Notes: a model not told the origin generated them from the sequence alone. Positions 25,985 to 34,803 are shown, counted from the stretch's first letter. The stretch is 64,000 bases of DNA from Stenotrophomonas hibiscicola ATCC 19867 (GCF_000382065.1 NZ_KB907499.1:419631-483630); one strand, 5' to 3'. Made by a program: numbers and translations.

Positions 25985-27055
25985 TCAGAGATCCAGAGTC
26001 AGGTCGGTGGTCGGTGCGCTCACGCAGATCCGCACCGGCTGTGCCGATTCGGACTGCAGGTCGCCGGTGCGAAGGTGGCGGGTGGCGCCACTGACGCGAT
26101 CACAGGTACAGGTGTTGCAGATGCCCATGCGGCAACCGTGCTTGGGCTTGATGCCATGCGCTTCCAGGCTTTCCAGCAGCGAGCGGCCTCGCGGCACGCT
26201 CAGCTGGCGGCCACTGCGCGCAAGCGTCAGCGACACCTCGCCTTCGCTGCTGGCATCGCGCAGTGGCGCCGGCGGGGTGAAGGCTTCGGCCTGGAAGCCA
26301 GCCACCTGGTGCGCCAGGCGCTCACGCGCAGCGGCAACGAAGCCATCCGGACCGCAGGCCAACACATGGCGCTGCGCCAGCGGCGTGTCATCGCCGGCCA
26401 CCTGCAGATCATGGGTATCGATGCGCGCGGCCGGCGCCTCACCCTCGCGGGTGGTCAGCAGATGCACGCGCAGGTTCGGATGGGCCGCGGCCAGCGCCTG
26501 CAGTTCATCACGGAACTGCAGATGGGCGGCGGTGCGCTCCCAATAGAACAGGTCCACCGGTGCTGCCAGCGGGCGCTGGCAGGCGTCGCGCAACAGGCTG
26601 CGCATCGGCGTGATGCCACTGCCGGCAGCCAGCAGCAGCACCGGCGCCGCGGCCGGCATATGGAACTCGCCGAAGGCGGCATCGAGGCGGAACAGTTCGC
26701 CCGGTTGTGCATGGTTTACCAGATGCTGGCTGACCCGGCCGCCATCGATCGCCTTGACGGTGATCGCCAGCTCGCGCCGACCCAGTGCGGTAGGGCTGTA
26801 GCTGCGCTGCCACAGGCGCCCCTCAATCTCGACGCCCAGGGTGACGTGCTGGCCGGCGCGCATGCCGGCCCAGTGCCGGTTGGTGCGCAGGACCAGGGTC
26901 GCCGCGCCCTCGCCGGCCGGCTCGCGCCGGACCAGTCGGGCCACCGGCTCGCGCAGGGTCCACAGGGGATTGAGCTGGCCCGCCCAGAAATCGAACAGCG
27001 ACGGCGAGACCCAGCGGTACGGAGAGAACAGGGACGGACGGACGACAGCGCTCAT
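25985..27055 (-). CDS. Ferredoxin-reductase electron donor for the desaturase
   Basis: A 356-residue fusion: FAD-binding barrel (RSYSPTAL), NAD-binding domain (LLLAAGSGITPMRSLL, LACGPDGF) and a C-terminal plant-type [2Fe-2S] ferredoxin with HGCRMGICNTCTC and the fourth Cys in VRICVS. It passes electrons from NAD(P)H to the downstream desaturase. The ATG at 27055 is preferred; an upstream in-frame extension crosses the operator and is not conserved-looking. DesC-like. Confidence 0.92.
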   Translation of the reverse strand: MSAVVRPSLFSPYRWVSPSLFDFWAGQLNPLWTLREPVARLVRREPAGEGAATLVLRTNRHWAGMRAGQHVTLGVEIEGRLWQRSYSPTALGRRELAITVKAIDGGRVSQHLVNHAQPGELFRLDAAFGEFHMPAAAPVLLLAAGSGITPMRSLLRDACQRPLAAPVDLFYWERTAAHLQFRDELQALAAAHPNLRVHLLTTREGEAPAARIDTHDLQVAGDDTPLAQRHVLACGPDGFVAAARERLAHQVAGFQAEAFTPPAPLRDASSEGEVSLTLARSGRQLSVPRGRSLLESLEAHGIKPKHGCRMGICNTCTCDRVSGATRHLRTGDLQSESAQPVRICVSAPTTDLTLDL

Positions 27056-27076
27056 GGGCGCACTATACGGGCGCAC

Positions 27077-27100
27077 ATACACCTGTGTATACATGTGTAT
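27077..27100. promoter_or_regulatory. Operator between desaturase operon and TetR gene
   Basis: A 24-bp imperfect palindrome (10 of 12 half-site positions pair): outer arms ATACAC and GTGTAT around a TGTATACA-like centre. It lies 22 bp before the reductase start and 18 bp before the regulator start. Probably bound by the divergent TetR/FabR-like protein; it does not resemble the published DesT site. Confidence 0.6.
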
Positions 27101-27117
27101 ATTGAACCGGATTGGGT

Positions 27118-27804
27118 ATGATTCAGCCTCGCCCCACCGGAACCCCCATGGCCGCCGCCACCGCCTTGTCGACGCCTGAAGATGCCAACAGCCCGGCCCG
27201 CCGTACGGTGAGCCGCGAGGATCTGCTGGCTGCCGCCCTGAAGCTGATCGGGCCACACCGCAGCCTGTCCACGCTCAGCCTGCGCGAAGTGGCACGTGAG
27301 GCCGGCATTGCGCCGAACAGCTTCTACCGGCAGTTCCGCGACATGGACGAACTGGCCGTGGCGCTGATCGACGCGGCCGGCCGTTCGCTGCGCACCATCA
27401 TCGGCGAGGCCCGCCAGCGCGCCACCTCTACCGCCACCAGCGTGGTGCGCGTTTCCGTGGAGACCTTCATGGAACAGCTGCGCGCCGACGACAAGCTGCT
27501 GCACGTACTGCTGCGCGAAGGCGCGGTCGGCTCGGACGACTTCAAGCACGCGGTCGAGCGCGAGCTGCACTACTTCGAAGAAGAGCTGCAGCACGACCTG
27601 GTGCGCCTGGCCGCACTGGATGGCGCCGTACTGCATGCCCCGGAACTGGTGGCCAAGGCCATCACCCGGCTGGTGTTCGCGATGGGCGCCACCGCCATGG
27701 ACCTGCCGCCGGAGAAGGATCCGGAACTGGTCGAGCAGATCTCCACGATGATCCGCATGATCATCGTCGGCGCCCGCACCCCCGCCGCGTTCCGTCGCGG
27801 CTGA
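27118..27804 (+). CDS. TetR-family regulator, FabR/DesT-like
   Basis: A 228-residue regulator with an N-terminal helix-turn-helix (LSLREVAREAGIAPNSFYRQFRDMDELAVALID) and a FabR-type ligand domain (ALIDAAGRSLRTIIG, FMEQLRADDKLLHVLLREG). FabR/DesT proteins sense the unsaturated/saturated acyl-CoA balance and control desaturase genes. It is divergent from the reductase-desaturase pair and shares a palindromic operator with it. ATG 27118 or 27148 could be the start; both have a weak GGA site. Confidence 0.88.
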   Translation: MIQPRPTGTPMAAATALSTPEDANSPARRTVSREDLLAAALKLIGPHRSLSTLSLREVAREAGIAPNSFYRQFRDMDELAVALIDAAGRSLRTIIGEARQRATSTATSVVRVSVETFMEQLRADDKLLHVLLREGAVGSDDFKHAVERELHYFEEELQHDLVRLAALDGAVLHAPELVAKAITRLVFAMGATAMDLPPEKDPELVEQISTMIRMIIVGARTPAAFRRG

Positions 27805-27826
27805 CGATCGGCCCCGGGGCTCGGAT

Positions 27827-27845
27827 CCCTTTCCGCCGGAAAGGG
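27827..27845. terminator. Hairpin after the TetR gene
   Basis: CCCTTTCCGCCGGAAAGGG is a perfect inverted repeat 23 bp after the regulator stop, between converging genes. It has no T-run but could stop transcription from either side. Confidence 0.5.
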
Positions 27846-27915
27846 CTCTGACCCGTTTCCCTCCCCACAGCGGCCTCCAACCTCCGGCCTGCAGGGCCCG
27901 GCCCCAGCGGTCTGC

Positions 27916-28380
27916 TCAGCCGCCCTCGGCCTTGCGCACGAACGCCTCGAACAGCGCCAGCGTCTGCTCGCTCACATGGTGCTCGATACCCTCCGCATCA
28001 CGCCGTGCCGTATCAGGGTCCACGCCCAGCGCCAGCAGGAAACGCTCCACGGTCTGGTGCCGCTGGCGGCTGGCATGGGCCAGCGCTTCGCCTTCCGGGG
28101 TCAGGAACACGCCGCGGTACGGCCGCTGCACCACCCAGCCATCGCGGGCCAGGCGCCGCAGCATCTTCGCCACGGTGGGTTGGGCCACGCCCAGGCGGGT
28201 GGCGATGTCGACCTGGCGGGCCTCGCCGCCGTCGGCCAGCAGGTCCGAGATCAGCTCGACATAGTCCTCCACCAGCTCCATCCGGTGCGCTTCGCGCACT
28301 TGCCGGAAGCTCTCGACCTGGCGCTCAGCCTCGATCAAGGGGGTGCTTTTCAGCGATGTCGAATCGTCGGTCTTGCCCAC
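27916..28380 (-). CDS. mntR: Manganese-responsive regulator
   Basis: A 154-residue DtxR/MntR-family protein: winged helix ([30 protein letters not shown]) and metal/dimerisation domain ([14 protein letters not shown], with the metal-binding EHH). It is divergent from mntH with an MntR box in the shared promoter. With Mn bound it should repress mntH. Length and the N-terminal extension match proteobacterial MntR. Confidence 0.93.
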   Translation of the reverse strand: MGKTDDSTSLKSTPLIEAERQVESFRQVREAHRMELVEDYVELISDLLADGGEARQVDIATRLGVAQPTVAKMLRRLARDGWVVQRPYRGVFLTPEGEALAHASRQRHQTVERFLLALGVDPDTARRDAEGIEHHVSEQTLALFEAFVRKAEGG

Positions 28381-28470
28381 GCCTGCGCCTGTCCTTCCGG
28401 TGTACTGCGGTGTCGAAGCTGAATTCTGGACCAGTCACACGACAAAGACGATTGTTTCACATTGCTAATG

Positions 28471-28490
28471 ACTATAGCACGGGCTATATT
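28471..28490 (+). promoter_or_regulatory. MntR box before mntH
   Basis: ACTATAGCACGGGCTATATT contains the perfect palindrome TATAGC-N4-GCTATA, closely matching the E. coli MntR box core CATAGC-N4-GCTATG. It lies 8 bp before the mntH start, where binding would block transcription or initiation. Confidence 0.82.
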
Positions 28491-28497
28491 CGGATCC

Positions 28498-29829
28498 ATG
28501 AACACTCTGGCGCCCCGCGACCCTTCGGCCTCCACCCCGGCCAGCCTGGGCGCGCTCAACGCCTCGGTCGCGGTGCCCGAAAAGGGCCACTGGTGGTTCC
28601 GCCTGCTGGCCTTCCTTGGCCCGGGCTACATGATCTCGGTCGGCTACATGGACCCGGGCAACTGGGCCACCGACCTCGCCGGTGGTTCGCGCTTCGGCTA
28701 CCTGCTGCTGTCGGTCATCCTCATCTCCAACCTGATGGCGGTGATCCTGCAGGCGCTGTCGGCACGGCTGGGTATCGCCACCGGCATGGACCTGGCGCAG
28801 GCCTGCCGCGCGAGGTACCCGAAGCCGGTGAACCTGGCGCTGTGGGCGCTGTGCGAGGCAGCGATCATCGCCTGCGACCTGGCCGAGGTGATCGGCACCG
28901 CGATCGCGCTGAAGCTGCTGTTCGACCTGCCACTGCTCTGGGGCGCGGTCATCACTGCGCTGGATACGCTGCTGGTTCTGCTGCTGATGAACCGCGGCTT
29001 CCGTGCGCTGGAAGCCTTCGTGATCGCGCTGCTGATGGTGATCTTCGCCTGCTTCGTAGTGCAGATCGCGATGGCTGCGCCGTCAGCGATGGCGGTGCTG
29101 GGCGGCTTCATTCCGCGCGCGCGGGTGGTGACCGATCCGCACGCGCTGTACATCGCGATCGGCATCATCGGTGCCACGGTGATGCCGCACAATCTCTACC
29201 TGCATTCGTCCATCGTGCAGACCCGCGCCTACCCGCGTACCGACGAAGGCCGCCGCAGCGCGCTGCGCTGGGCGGTTACCGATAGCACCCTCGCGCTGAC
29301 CCTGGCACTGTTCATCAACGCCAGCATCCTGATCCTGGCAGCGGCGGTGTTCCATGCCAATGGCCGATTCGACGTGGAAGACATCGAGCAGGCCCACCAG
29401 CTGCTGGCGCCAATGCTGGGCGTGGGCGCGGCGGCGACACTGTTTGCGATTGCCTTGCTGGCCTCGGGCCTGAATTCGACAGTGACCGCCACGCTGGCCG
29501 GCCAGATCGTGATGGAAGGCTTCCTGCACCTGCGCCTGCCGCCGTGGCTGCGTCGGCTGATCACGCGCGCGCTGGCGATCATTCCGGTGGTGGTGGTGAT
29601 CCTGCTGTTCGGCGACCAGGGCGCGGTGAAACTGCTGGTGCTGAGCCAGGTGGTGCTGTCGATGCAGCTGCCGTTCGCGATCATTCCCCTGGTTCGGATC
29701 GTGACCGACAAGGTGACGATGGGTGCGCTGGTGGCACCGCGCTGGCTCGGCGCGATCGCCTGGGTGATCGCGCTGGTGATCGTGGTGCTGAACGTGAAGC
29801 TGCTGGTGGATACCTTCAGCGGAGCCTGA
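28498..29829 (+). CDS. mntH: Nramp-type manganese transporter
   Basis: A 443-residue inner-membrane Nramp protein with 11 predicted helices. Signature motifs: [15 protein letters not shown] in helix 1 and [17 protein letters not shown] in helix 6, which together form the metal site. It imports Mn(II), and possibly Fe(II), with protons. ATG 28498 directly follows the MntR box. The nearby Mn-type sodA makes Mn supply relevant to oxidative defence, though they are separate transcripts. Confidence 0.95.
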   Translation: MNTLAPRDPSASTPASLGALNASVAVPEKGHWWFRLLAFLGPGYMISVGYMDPGNWATDLAGGSRFGYLLLSVILISNLMAVILQALSARLGIATGMDLAQACRARYPKPVNLALWALCEAAIIACDLAEVIGTAIALKLLFDLPLLWGAVITALDTLLVLLLMNRGFRALEAFVIALLMVIFACFVVQIAMAAPSAMAVLGGFIPRARVVTDPHALYIAIGIIGATVMPHNLYLHSSIVQTRAYPRTDEGRRSALRWAVTDSTLALTLALFINASILILAAAVFHANGRFDVEDIEQAHQLLAPMLGVGAAATLFAIALLASGLNSTVTATLAGQIVMEGFLHLRLPPWLRRLITRALAIIPVVVVILLFGDQGAVKLLVLSQVVLSMQLPFAIIPLVRIVTDKVTMGALVAPRWLGAIAWVIALVIVVLNVKLLVDTFSGA

Positions 29830-29853
29830 CGCCGAAGCACGGACCCTGCCCCG

Positions 29854-30081
29854 GTAGATCCACGCCATGCGTGGATGCCCTTGTAGAGTCGAGCCATGCT
29901 CGACTCATCGCTCACCGCGCGAACGGCAGCCGAGCATGGGCTCGGCTCTACAAAAAGTGAGGCGCGCGAAGTGCTGCCAGGCGTGGCCCGGCGCTACCGA
30001 TATGACCGTGGTAGATCCACGCCATGCGTGGATGGCTTCTCGCATCGTGCGGAGAGCAGTCGAGCATGCGCTCGGCTCTAC
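29854..30081. repeat. Cluster of six SMAG palindromes
   Basis: Six GTAG-headed units in about 230 bp, with GTAG or its complement at 29854, 29883, 29948, 29994, 30011 and 30078, orientations + + - - + -. Three carry the ATCCACGCCATGCGTGGAT or related stem, three the GAGCCGAGC type. The last unit's GTAG supplies the TAG stop codon of the thioredoxin gene. They occupy the whole gap between mntH and the RNR operon end. Confidence 0.85.
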
Positions 30082-30404
30082 AAATGCAGCGCGATCGCGG
30101 CCTCGATCTGTTGCGGCGACTGGAACCCGGCGAGGCGCGTGCGTTCATCACCATCACGGAACAGGGACAGCGTCGGCGTCTGCCGCAGCCCCAGTTCCCT
30201 GAAGAACGCCTCGCCCAGCACCTCCAGCTGCACGCGCAGCAGCGTGGTGCCCTGCCCCGCGACGCTGTTGGCCACCAGGTGCAGCGACATCTCCAGCATC
30301 CGGCACCCCGGGCAGTGGTCCTTGTGAAAATCCACCAGCACCCGCGGGTGCTCGGCCAGCAGCTGCTGGAACTGCTCAGGCGTGGTGGCGTCGATGATCT
30401 GCAT
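30078..30404 (-). CDS. Thioredoxin-like protein of the ribonucleotide reductase operon
   Basis: A 108-residue thioredoxin fold with active site DHCPGC (not the usual WCGPC) and the cis-Pro QTPTLSLF. It overlaps the flavodoxin gene by 29 bp and is the last gene of the nrdA-nrdB-flavodoxin operon, so it likely reduces the RNR disulfide, as NrdH or thioredoxin does elsewhere. Its stop codon is provided by a SMAG element. Confidence 0.85.
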   Translation of the reverse strand: MQIIDATTPEQFQQLLAEHPRVLVDFHKDHCPGCRMLEMSLHLVANSVAGQGTTLLRVQLEVLGEAFFRELGLRQTPTLSLFRDGDERTRLAGFQSPQQIEAAIALHL

Positions 30405-30858
30405 CCGTGTTGCTCCAGTAGTGGGCCAGGACCGTATCGGTCCAGGCGTCGATGGCTGCGGCGTGACGCTCGCCATGCGGCATCTGCTCGATCTCGAGCG
30501 GCGGATAGTCGCTGCGGAAATAGCGGATCAGCCGGTGCACGGCGCCGCAGTAGTACTCCTGCCCCCACTGCGTTTCGCCGGTGCCGAACACCGCCAGCTG
30601 CCGTGGCCGCTCGCCGCGCTCGGCGATGCCGGCCACCCATGCCTTCATCTCCGCTGGCGTGCGGCCGGCGTTGTCGGTCCAGCAGCCCAGCAGCACCAGG
30701 TCGGCCTCATCGGCCGCCAGCGGCGGTGCCTGGCGCAGGTCGTCGGCCTCCTGCCAGTACACCGCATGACCGGCAACGCGGCAGCGTTCGGCGATCTGCC
30801 GGCCGAGTTCGCGGGTGTTGCCGCTCAAGGAGGCGACCACCATCAGGATGCTCAGCAC
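30376..30858 (-). CDS. Flavodoxin-like protein, NrdI-like position
   Basis: A 160-residue flavodoxin fold: phosphate loop VVASLSGNTREL, then LVLLGCWTDNAGRTP and AVFGTGETQWGQEYYCGAV flavin loops. It lacks the glycine-rich GGGGTAG loop of classical NrdI, so it is a flavodoxin in the NrdI position. It may supply electrons or oxidant for assembling the NrdB metal cofactor; this is inferred from the operon. GTG 30858 is chosen so that the first beta strand (LSILMVVASL) is complete; ATG 30843 is the alternative. Confidence 0.75.
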   Translation of the reverse strand: MLSILMVVASLSGNTRELGRQIAERCRVAGHAVYWQEADDLRQAPPLAADEADLVLLGCWTDNAGRTPAEMKAWVAGIAERGERPRQLAVFGTGETQWGQEYYCGAVHRLIRYFRSDYPPLEIEQMPHGERHAAAIDAWTDTVLAHYWSNTDADHRRHHA

Positions 30859-30868
30859 GGCGCCAGGC

Positions 30869-31909
30869 TCAGAGATCGTCGAAGCCGTTGTCGACGTTGG
30901 TCTTCTTGTAACTTGCATTGCGCATCTCGAAGAAGTCGGTCTTGGTCTCGGTGAAGTTGTCGGCGTAGGCCTTGATCCACGGCATCACGTTGTCGGTGGT
31001 GTCGCTGTACAGGCGCTCGATGCCGAGCATGCCGGCCATCTTGTTGGCGCGGTACTTCACGTAGCGCACCATCTCGTCCACGTCGATGCCATCGATGCCA
31101 TCCAGCACCTCCGACGACCACTGCGTCTCAAGCTCGATGGCATGTTCGAATGACTGGTGCACATAGGCGGTCAACTCATTGGTCTGCAGCTCGGGGTTTT
31201 CACCGATGATGGCGCGGATCAGCTCGCTGATGAACTTGGTATGGGCCAGCTCGTCGCGATTGATGAAGCTGATGATCTTGCCGGTGCCGTTCATGCGGTT
31301 CTGCCGCACCATGTTGTAGAAGTAGGCGAAACCGGAATAGAAGTTGATGCCTTCCAGGATCGAGGACTGGATCAGCGACTTGAGCAGGGTCTCGGCGGTC
31401 TTCTCGCGCATGAAGTCGTCATACGCGCCCATGATCGGGGCATTGCGCTTGATGATGGTCGGGTGGGTGCGGGCGATCTCGAAGATGCGGTTCTGGTTCG
31501 GCAGGTCGGTGATCGAGGCCAGTACGTAGCTGTAGCTCTCGTTATGGATCACTTCCTGCTGGCCGATGATCGCCGCATTGGCATGCGCGGCCGGGTCGGT
31601 GATGTACTCGGCGACGTTGTAGATGAAACGGGTCTGCGGTGAGTCGAGCGTGGCCAGCAGGCCGATGATCGAATCGTAGGCGTTCTTTTCACGTGCGTTG
31701 AGCTCGCCGTACTGGCGCGCATCGAACTTCATGTCGACCTCGTCGGGAATCCAGAAGTTGGTCGACAGCTCCTTGTAGGCCCGATAGAAGGACGGATACG
31801 GGATATCGTTCCAGTTGAGGATGCCGCTGGTACGGCCGTTGATGATGCCGGTGCTGCGGTTGGGATGGCGCGGTTCGAGGATCTTGATGCGGTCGAGGGG
31901 GGTTGCCAT
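30869..31909 (-). CDS. nrdB: Ribonucleotide reductase class I small subunit
   Basis: A 346-residue ferritin-like radical subunit. The metal and radical site is visible as QQEVIHNESYSYVL: Glu and His ligands, with the tyrosine seven residues after the Glu that corresponds to E. coli Tyr122, so it is a Tyr-radical enzyme and not a Tyr-less (Ic/Id) type. Further ligands are in ILEGINFYSGFAYF and NRDELAHTKFI. It provides the radical for deoxyribonucleotide synthesis with NrdA. The short size and neighbouring flavodoxin recall class Ib. Confidence 0.94.
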   Translation of the reverse strand: MATPLDRIKILEPRHPNRSTGIINGRTSGILNWNDIPYPSFYRAYKELSTNFWIPDEVDMKFDARQYGELNAREKNAYDSIIGLLATLDSPQTRFIYNVAEYITDPAAHANAAIIGQQEVIHNESYSYVLASITDLPNQNRIFEIARTHPTIIKRNAPIMGAYDDFMREKTAETLLKSLIQSSILEGINFYSGFAYFYNMVRQNRMNGTGKIISFINRDELAHTKFISELIRAIIGENPELQTNELTAYVHQSFEHAIELETQWSSEVLDGIDGIDVDEMVRYVKYRANKMAGMLGIERLYSDTTDNVMPWIKAYADNFTETKTDFFEMRNASYKKTNVDNGFDDL

Positions 31910-31926
31910 GGTGTTACCTGCAGGGG

Positions 31927-31999
31927 GTAGCGCCGGGCCATGCCCGGCGGAATGTGCGACGGCCGCGCGATGCGCTCGCCGGGCGTGGCCCGGCGCTAC
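31927..31999. repeat. SMAG pair inside the nrdA-nrdB gap
   Basis: Two inverted GTAG palindromes (31927-31950 and 31977-31999) fill most of the 99-bp nrdA-nrdB gap. As mRNA they form two hairpins that could change the relative amounts of the two subunits. Confidence 0.75.
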
Positions 32000-32008
32000 C
32001 GTGGATGG

Positions 32009-34372
32009 TCAACTGGCGCACCACTCGCATTCGCTGATGTCGATGTCGTTGGAGCGCACGTAGTAGGTGGTCTTCAGGCCTTCGCGCCAGGCGCTCAGGT
32101 GCAGCTCCAGCAGCGTGCTGGCGCGGATGGTGCTGGGCACGTACAGGTTGAAACTGATCGACTGGTCGACATGGCGCTGGCGGCGGGCGTTCTGGCGCAC
32201 GCTGGCGAACTGGTCGACCTTGTAGGCACCCTTCTCGTAGTACGGCCAGGTTTCCAGCGACAGGCCCGGCGCCGCCACCGGCCGCCGGAAGTCCTTCTTT
32301 TCCTCGTAGTAGAACGCGCTGTAGATCGGGTCGATCGAGGCCGTGGATCCTGCAATCTGCGCGGTGCTCATGTTCGGCGCCACCGCCAGCAGCCAGCCGT
32401 TGCGCAGGCCGTGCGTGGCGACCTCGCGGGCCAGGCTGTCCCATGCGGCGCCAGTGTAGTCGCGGTCACGGAAGTAACGCCCGTGGTGCCAATCGCTGCC
32501 GGTGAACATCGGATAGCTGCCCTTCTCCTTCGCCAGCTGCGCGCTGGCCTGGATGGTCAGGAAGTTGATGCGCTCGTAGAGACGGTCGGCCAAATCCTCG
32601 GCATCCGGTGACTCCCACTGGATCGCCTGCTGCGCCAGCAGGTGGTGCCAACCGAACGTGCCCAGGCCGATGGCGCGGTACTTGCGGTTGGTGATCGTGG
32701 CCTGCGGCACCGGCAACGCATTGAGGTCGATCACGTTGTCGAGCATGCGCACCTGGATCGGGATCAGGCGCTCCAGCACATCGGTGGCCAGCAGGTCATC
32801 CGGCGCACTGATTGCCCGGCCGAGGTTGATCGAAGACAGGTTGCAGACCACGAAGTCACCGGCGCGGCGCGTGGTGACGATCTGGTCGCCGCTGACGATC
32901 TCCTGGATCATCCGCGTCGGGCTCATGTTCTGCAGGATCTCGGTGCACAGGTTGCTGGAATAGATCATGCCCGCGTGCTTGTTCGGGTTCCGGCGGTTGA
33001 CCTCGTCGCGGTAGAACAGGAACGGATTGCCGGTCTCCAACTGGCTGAGCATGATCCGCTTGAACAGATCGATCGCCTTCACCGTGCGGCGGCTGATGCG
33101 CTCGTCGGCCACCAGTTCGGCATAGCGGTCGCGGAAGCTGCCCGCGCCGCGCGTCTCATCGTAGAAGTCCTGCAGGTACCAGCCCTTGGCCTGCTTCACC
33201 TCGTGCGGGTCGAACAGGTACCAGTCGGCGCGGCGCTCGACCGCTTCCATGAACAGGTCGGGCACGCACACCGAGGTGAACACATCGTGCGCGCGCAGGC
33301 GCTGGTCGCCGTTGTTCAGGCGCAGATCCAGGAAGGCCTCGATATCGCGGTGCCAGATGTCCAGGTACACCGCCACCGCGCCCTTGCGCTGGCCAAGCTG
33401 GTCGACCGACACCGCGGTGTTGTTGAGCTGCTTGATCCACGGCACCACGCCGCCGGAGGAATTGGCCACGCCCCGTATCGGCGCGCCGCTGCTGCGCACA
33501 TAGCCCAGGTAGGCGCCGACGCCGCCACCGTGCTTGGACACGCGGGCGATATCGGTGTTGGAGTCATAGATGCCCTGCAGGCTGTCGTCCACCGTGTCGA
33601 TGAAGCAGCTGGACAGCTGCCCACCCACCTTGCCGGCATTGGCCAGGGTCGGTGTGGCGACGGTCATGTACAGGTTGGACAGCGCCCAGTACGCCTCGCC
33701 GACCAGCTGCATGCGGCGTTCGCGCGGCTTTTCCTCCTGCATCAGGTACAGCGCGATGGTCAGCCAGCGCTCCTGCGGCAGTTCGTAGACCTCGCGGCTG
33801 CGGTCGCTGGCCAGATAGCGCGTGGCCAGCAGGTACAGGCCGTTGTAGGCGAACAGGCGGTCGCGCTCCGGGTCGATCATCTCGCCGGCCTGCTGCAGCT
33901 CTTCCTTCGAATAGCAGCGCAGGATGTCGTTGCTGTAGATGCCGCGGTCAGCCAGGCTTTCCTGCAGGCCCACATACGAACCGTACTTCAGGCCGACGTC
34001 GTAGAAGCGGTTGCGGCTGGCGCGCTTGTACAGGCGGCGCAGGTAGATGCGCGCGGCAAACTGTTCCCACTCGGGTGCAACCAGGTCCACCCGCGATTCG
34101 GCCTCGCGGATCAGCAGATCGACCAGGTCGTCGGCGCTGATGCTCGGTTTGCGCTCGACCATCGCCTGCACCACGCGGCGATAGTCGCTCACGTCCAGCT
34201 GCGGGAACTCGGCATGCACGGCGTCGATGCTGCGCTGCAGGCGCTCGGCCTCGAACGGCAGGCGGCGGTTGCCGGCCTCCTTGGTGATCCAGGTCGGCAC
34301 GCGCTCGCCACCGGCGCGCAAGGCGTCGCCGGCGCCGGCCAGATCGGCCACGCGGAAGGTACTGTCGGTCAT
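32009..34372 (-). CDS. nrdA: Ribonucleotide reductase class I large subunit
   Basis: A 787-residue catalytic subunit. An N-terminal ATP-cone (about 20-115, TWITKEAGNRRLPFEAERL) suggests allosteric activity control. Active-site features: SSCFIDTVDDSLQGIYD (redox Cys), SSNLCTEI (Asn, radical Cys, Glu), VVCNLSSINL (redox partner Cys), YY in TTYYVRSND, and a C-terminal CEWC that is re-reduced by thioredoxin. It makes dNDPs from NDPs. The start at 34372 (TDSTFRVADLAG) avoids a long low-similarity extension. A leader of about 270 bp separates it from NrdR-like boxes. Confidence 0.94.
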   Translation of the reverse strand: MTDSTFRVADLAGAGDALRAGGERVPTWITKEAGNRRLPFEAERLQRSIDAVHAEFPQLDVSDYRRVVQAMVERKPSISADDLVDLLIREAESRVDLVAPEWEQFAARIYLRRLYKRASRNRFYDVGLKYGSYVGLQESLADRGIYSNDILRCYSKEELQQAGEMIDPERDRLFAYNGLYLLATRYLASDRSREVYELPQERWLTIALYLMQEEKPRERRMQLVGEAYWALSNLYMTVATPTLANAGKVGGQLSSCFIDTVDDSLQGIYDSNTDIARVSKHGGGVGAYLGYVRSSGAPIRGVANSSGGVVPWIKQLNNTAVSVDQLGQRKGAVAVYLDIWHRDIEAFLDLRLNNGDQRLRAHDVFTSVCVPDLFMEAVERRADWYLFDPHEVKQAKGWYLQDFYDETRGAGSFRDRYAELVADERISRRTVKAIDLFKRIMLSQLETGNPFLFYRDEVNRRNPNKHAGMIYSSNLCTEILQNMSPTRMIQEIVSGDQIVTTRRAGDFVVCNLSSINLGRAISAPDDLLATDVLERLIPIQVRMLDNVIDLNALPVPQATITNRKYRAIGLGTFGWHHLLAQQAIQWESPDAEDLADRLYERINFLTIQASAQLAKEKGSYPMFTGSDWHHGRYFRDRDYTGAAWDSLAREVATHGLRNGWLLAVAPNMSTAQIAGSTASIDPIYSAFYYEEKKDFRRPVAAPGLSLETWPYYEKGAYKVDQFASVRQNARRQRHVDQSISFNLYVPSTIRASTLLELHLSAWREGLKTTYYVRSNDIDISECEWCAS

Positions 34373-34640
34373 GGTGGTGGAACTCCAGGCTCGCACGCGC
34401 TTTGGCGGTCGATGCCATGGCGGCCCTGAACGCGATACCGGCGCACGGGGCGAACGGGTGGATTGCCAGGGCACGGGAACGTAGGTCGTCGGCATCTGCC
34501 TGCGCCTGCGGCCGGTATCCGGGCCGTGGGGGCGACCTGCGTCCGCACGATGGCGGCCGCGTCGACACGGCAAGCCATCAGGGGCGGGCCGCAGGACGTT
34601 TGCTGCATGTCCGGCGGCGGCGGCTGACCGGGAGTGACGG

Positions 34641-34656
34641 CCACAACATAGTGGGG
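34641..34656 (-). promoter_or_regulatory. NrdR-like box, proximal
   Basis: Minus strand CCCCACTATGTTGTGG matches the NrdR consensus (ACACWATATATWGTGT) at about 11 of 16 positions. Its partner lies exactly 32 bp away, three helical turns, as NrdR box pairs are normally arranged. Confidence 0.6.
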
Positions 34657-34672
34657 ATATCCCGAACCGTCA

Positions 34673-34688
34673 ACACAAGATGCGGTAA
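34673..34688 (-). promoter_or_regulatory. NrdR-like box, distal
   Basis: Minus strand TTACCGCATCTTGTGT matches about 10 of 16 consensus positions, strongest in the TTGTGT half. With the proximal box it would let NrdR repress nrdAB. The rest of the 34373-34803 gap holds the nrdA leader and the promoter of the next gene. Confidence 0.55.
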
Positions 34689-34803
34689 TCAGCACATGTC
34701 GCGACGATCAGTCGCAGGATGCCGTGTTGCAGCTGCGGCGCCTTGTCGACAGCCCCTGCGGCCCCAGTTCGGTACAACATCAACTTTCCCCGGAACACCA
34801 CCC

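Noticed and set aside
29854-30081. tRNA-like or small RNA gene in the mntH/RNR gap
   Set aside because: The hairpins are explained by six SMAG palindromes; no cloverleaf or acceptor end is seen.
30376-30858. Classical NrdI
   Set aside because: Flavodoxin loops are present but the NrdI glycine-rich loop is not; described as a flavodoxin in the NrdI position.
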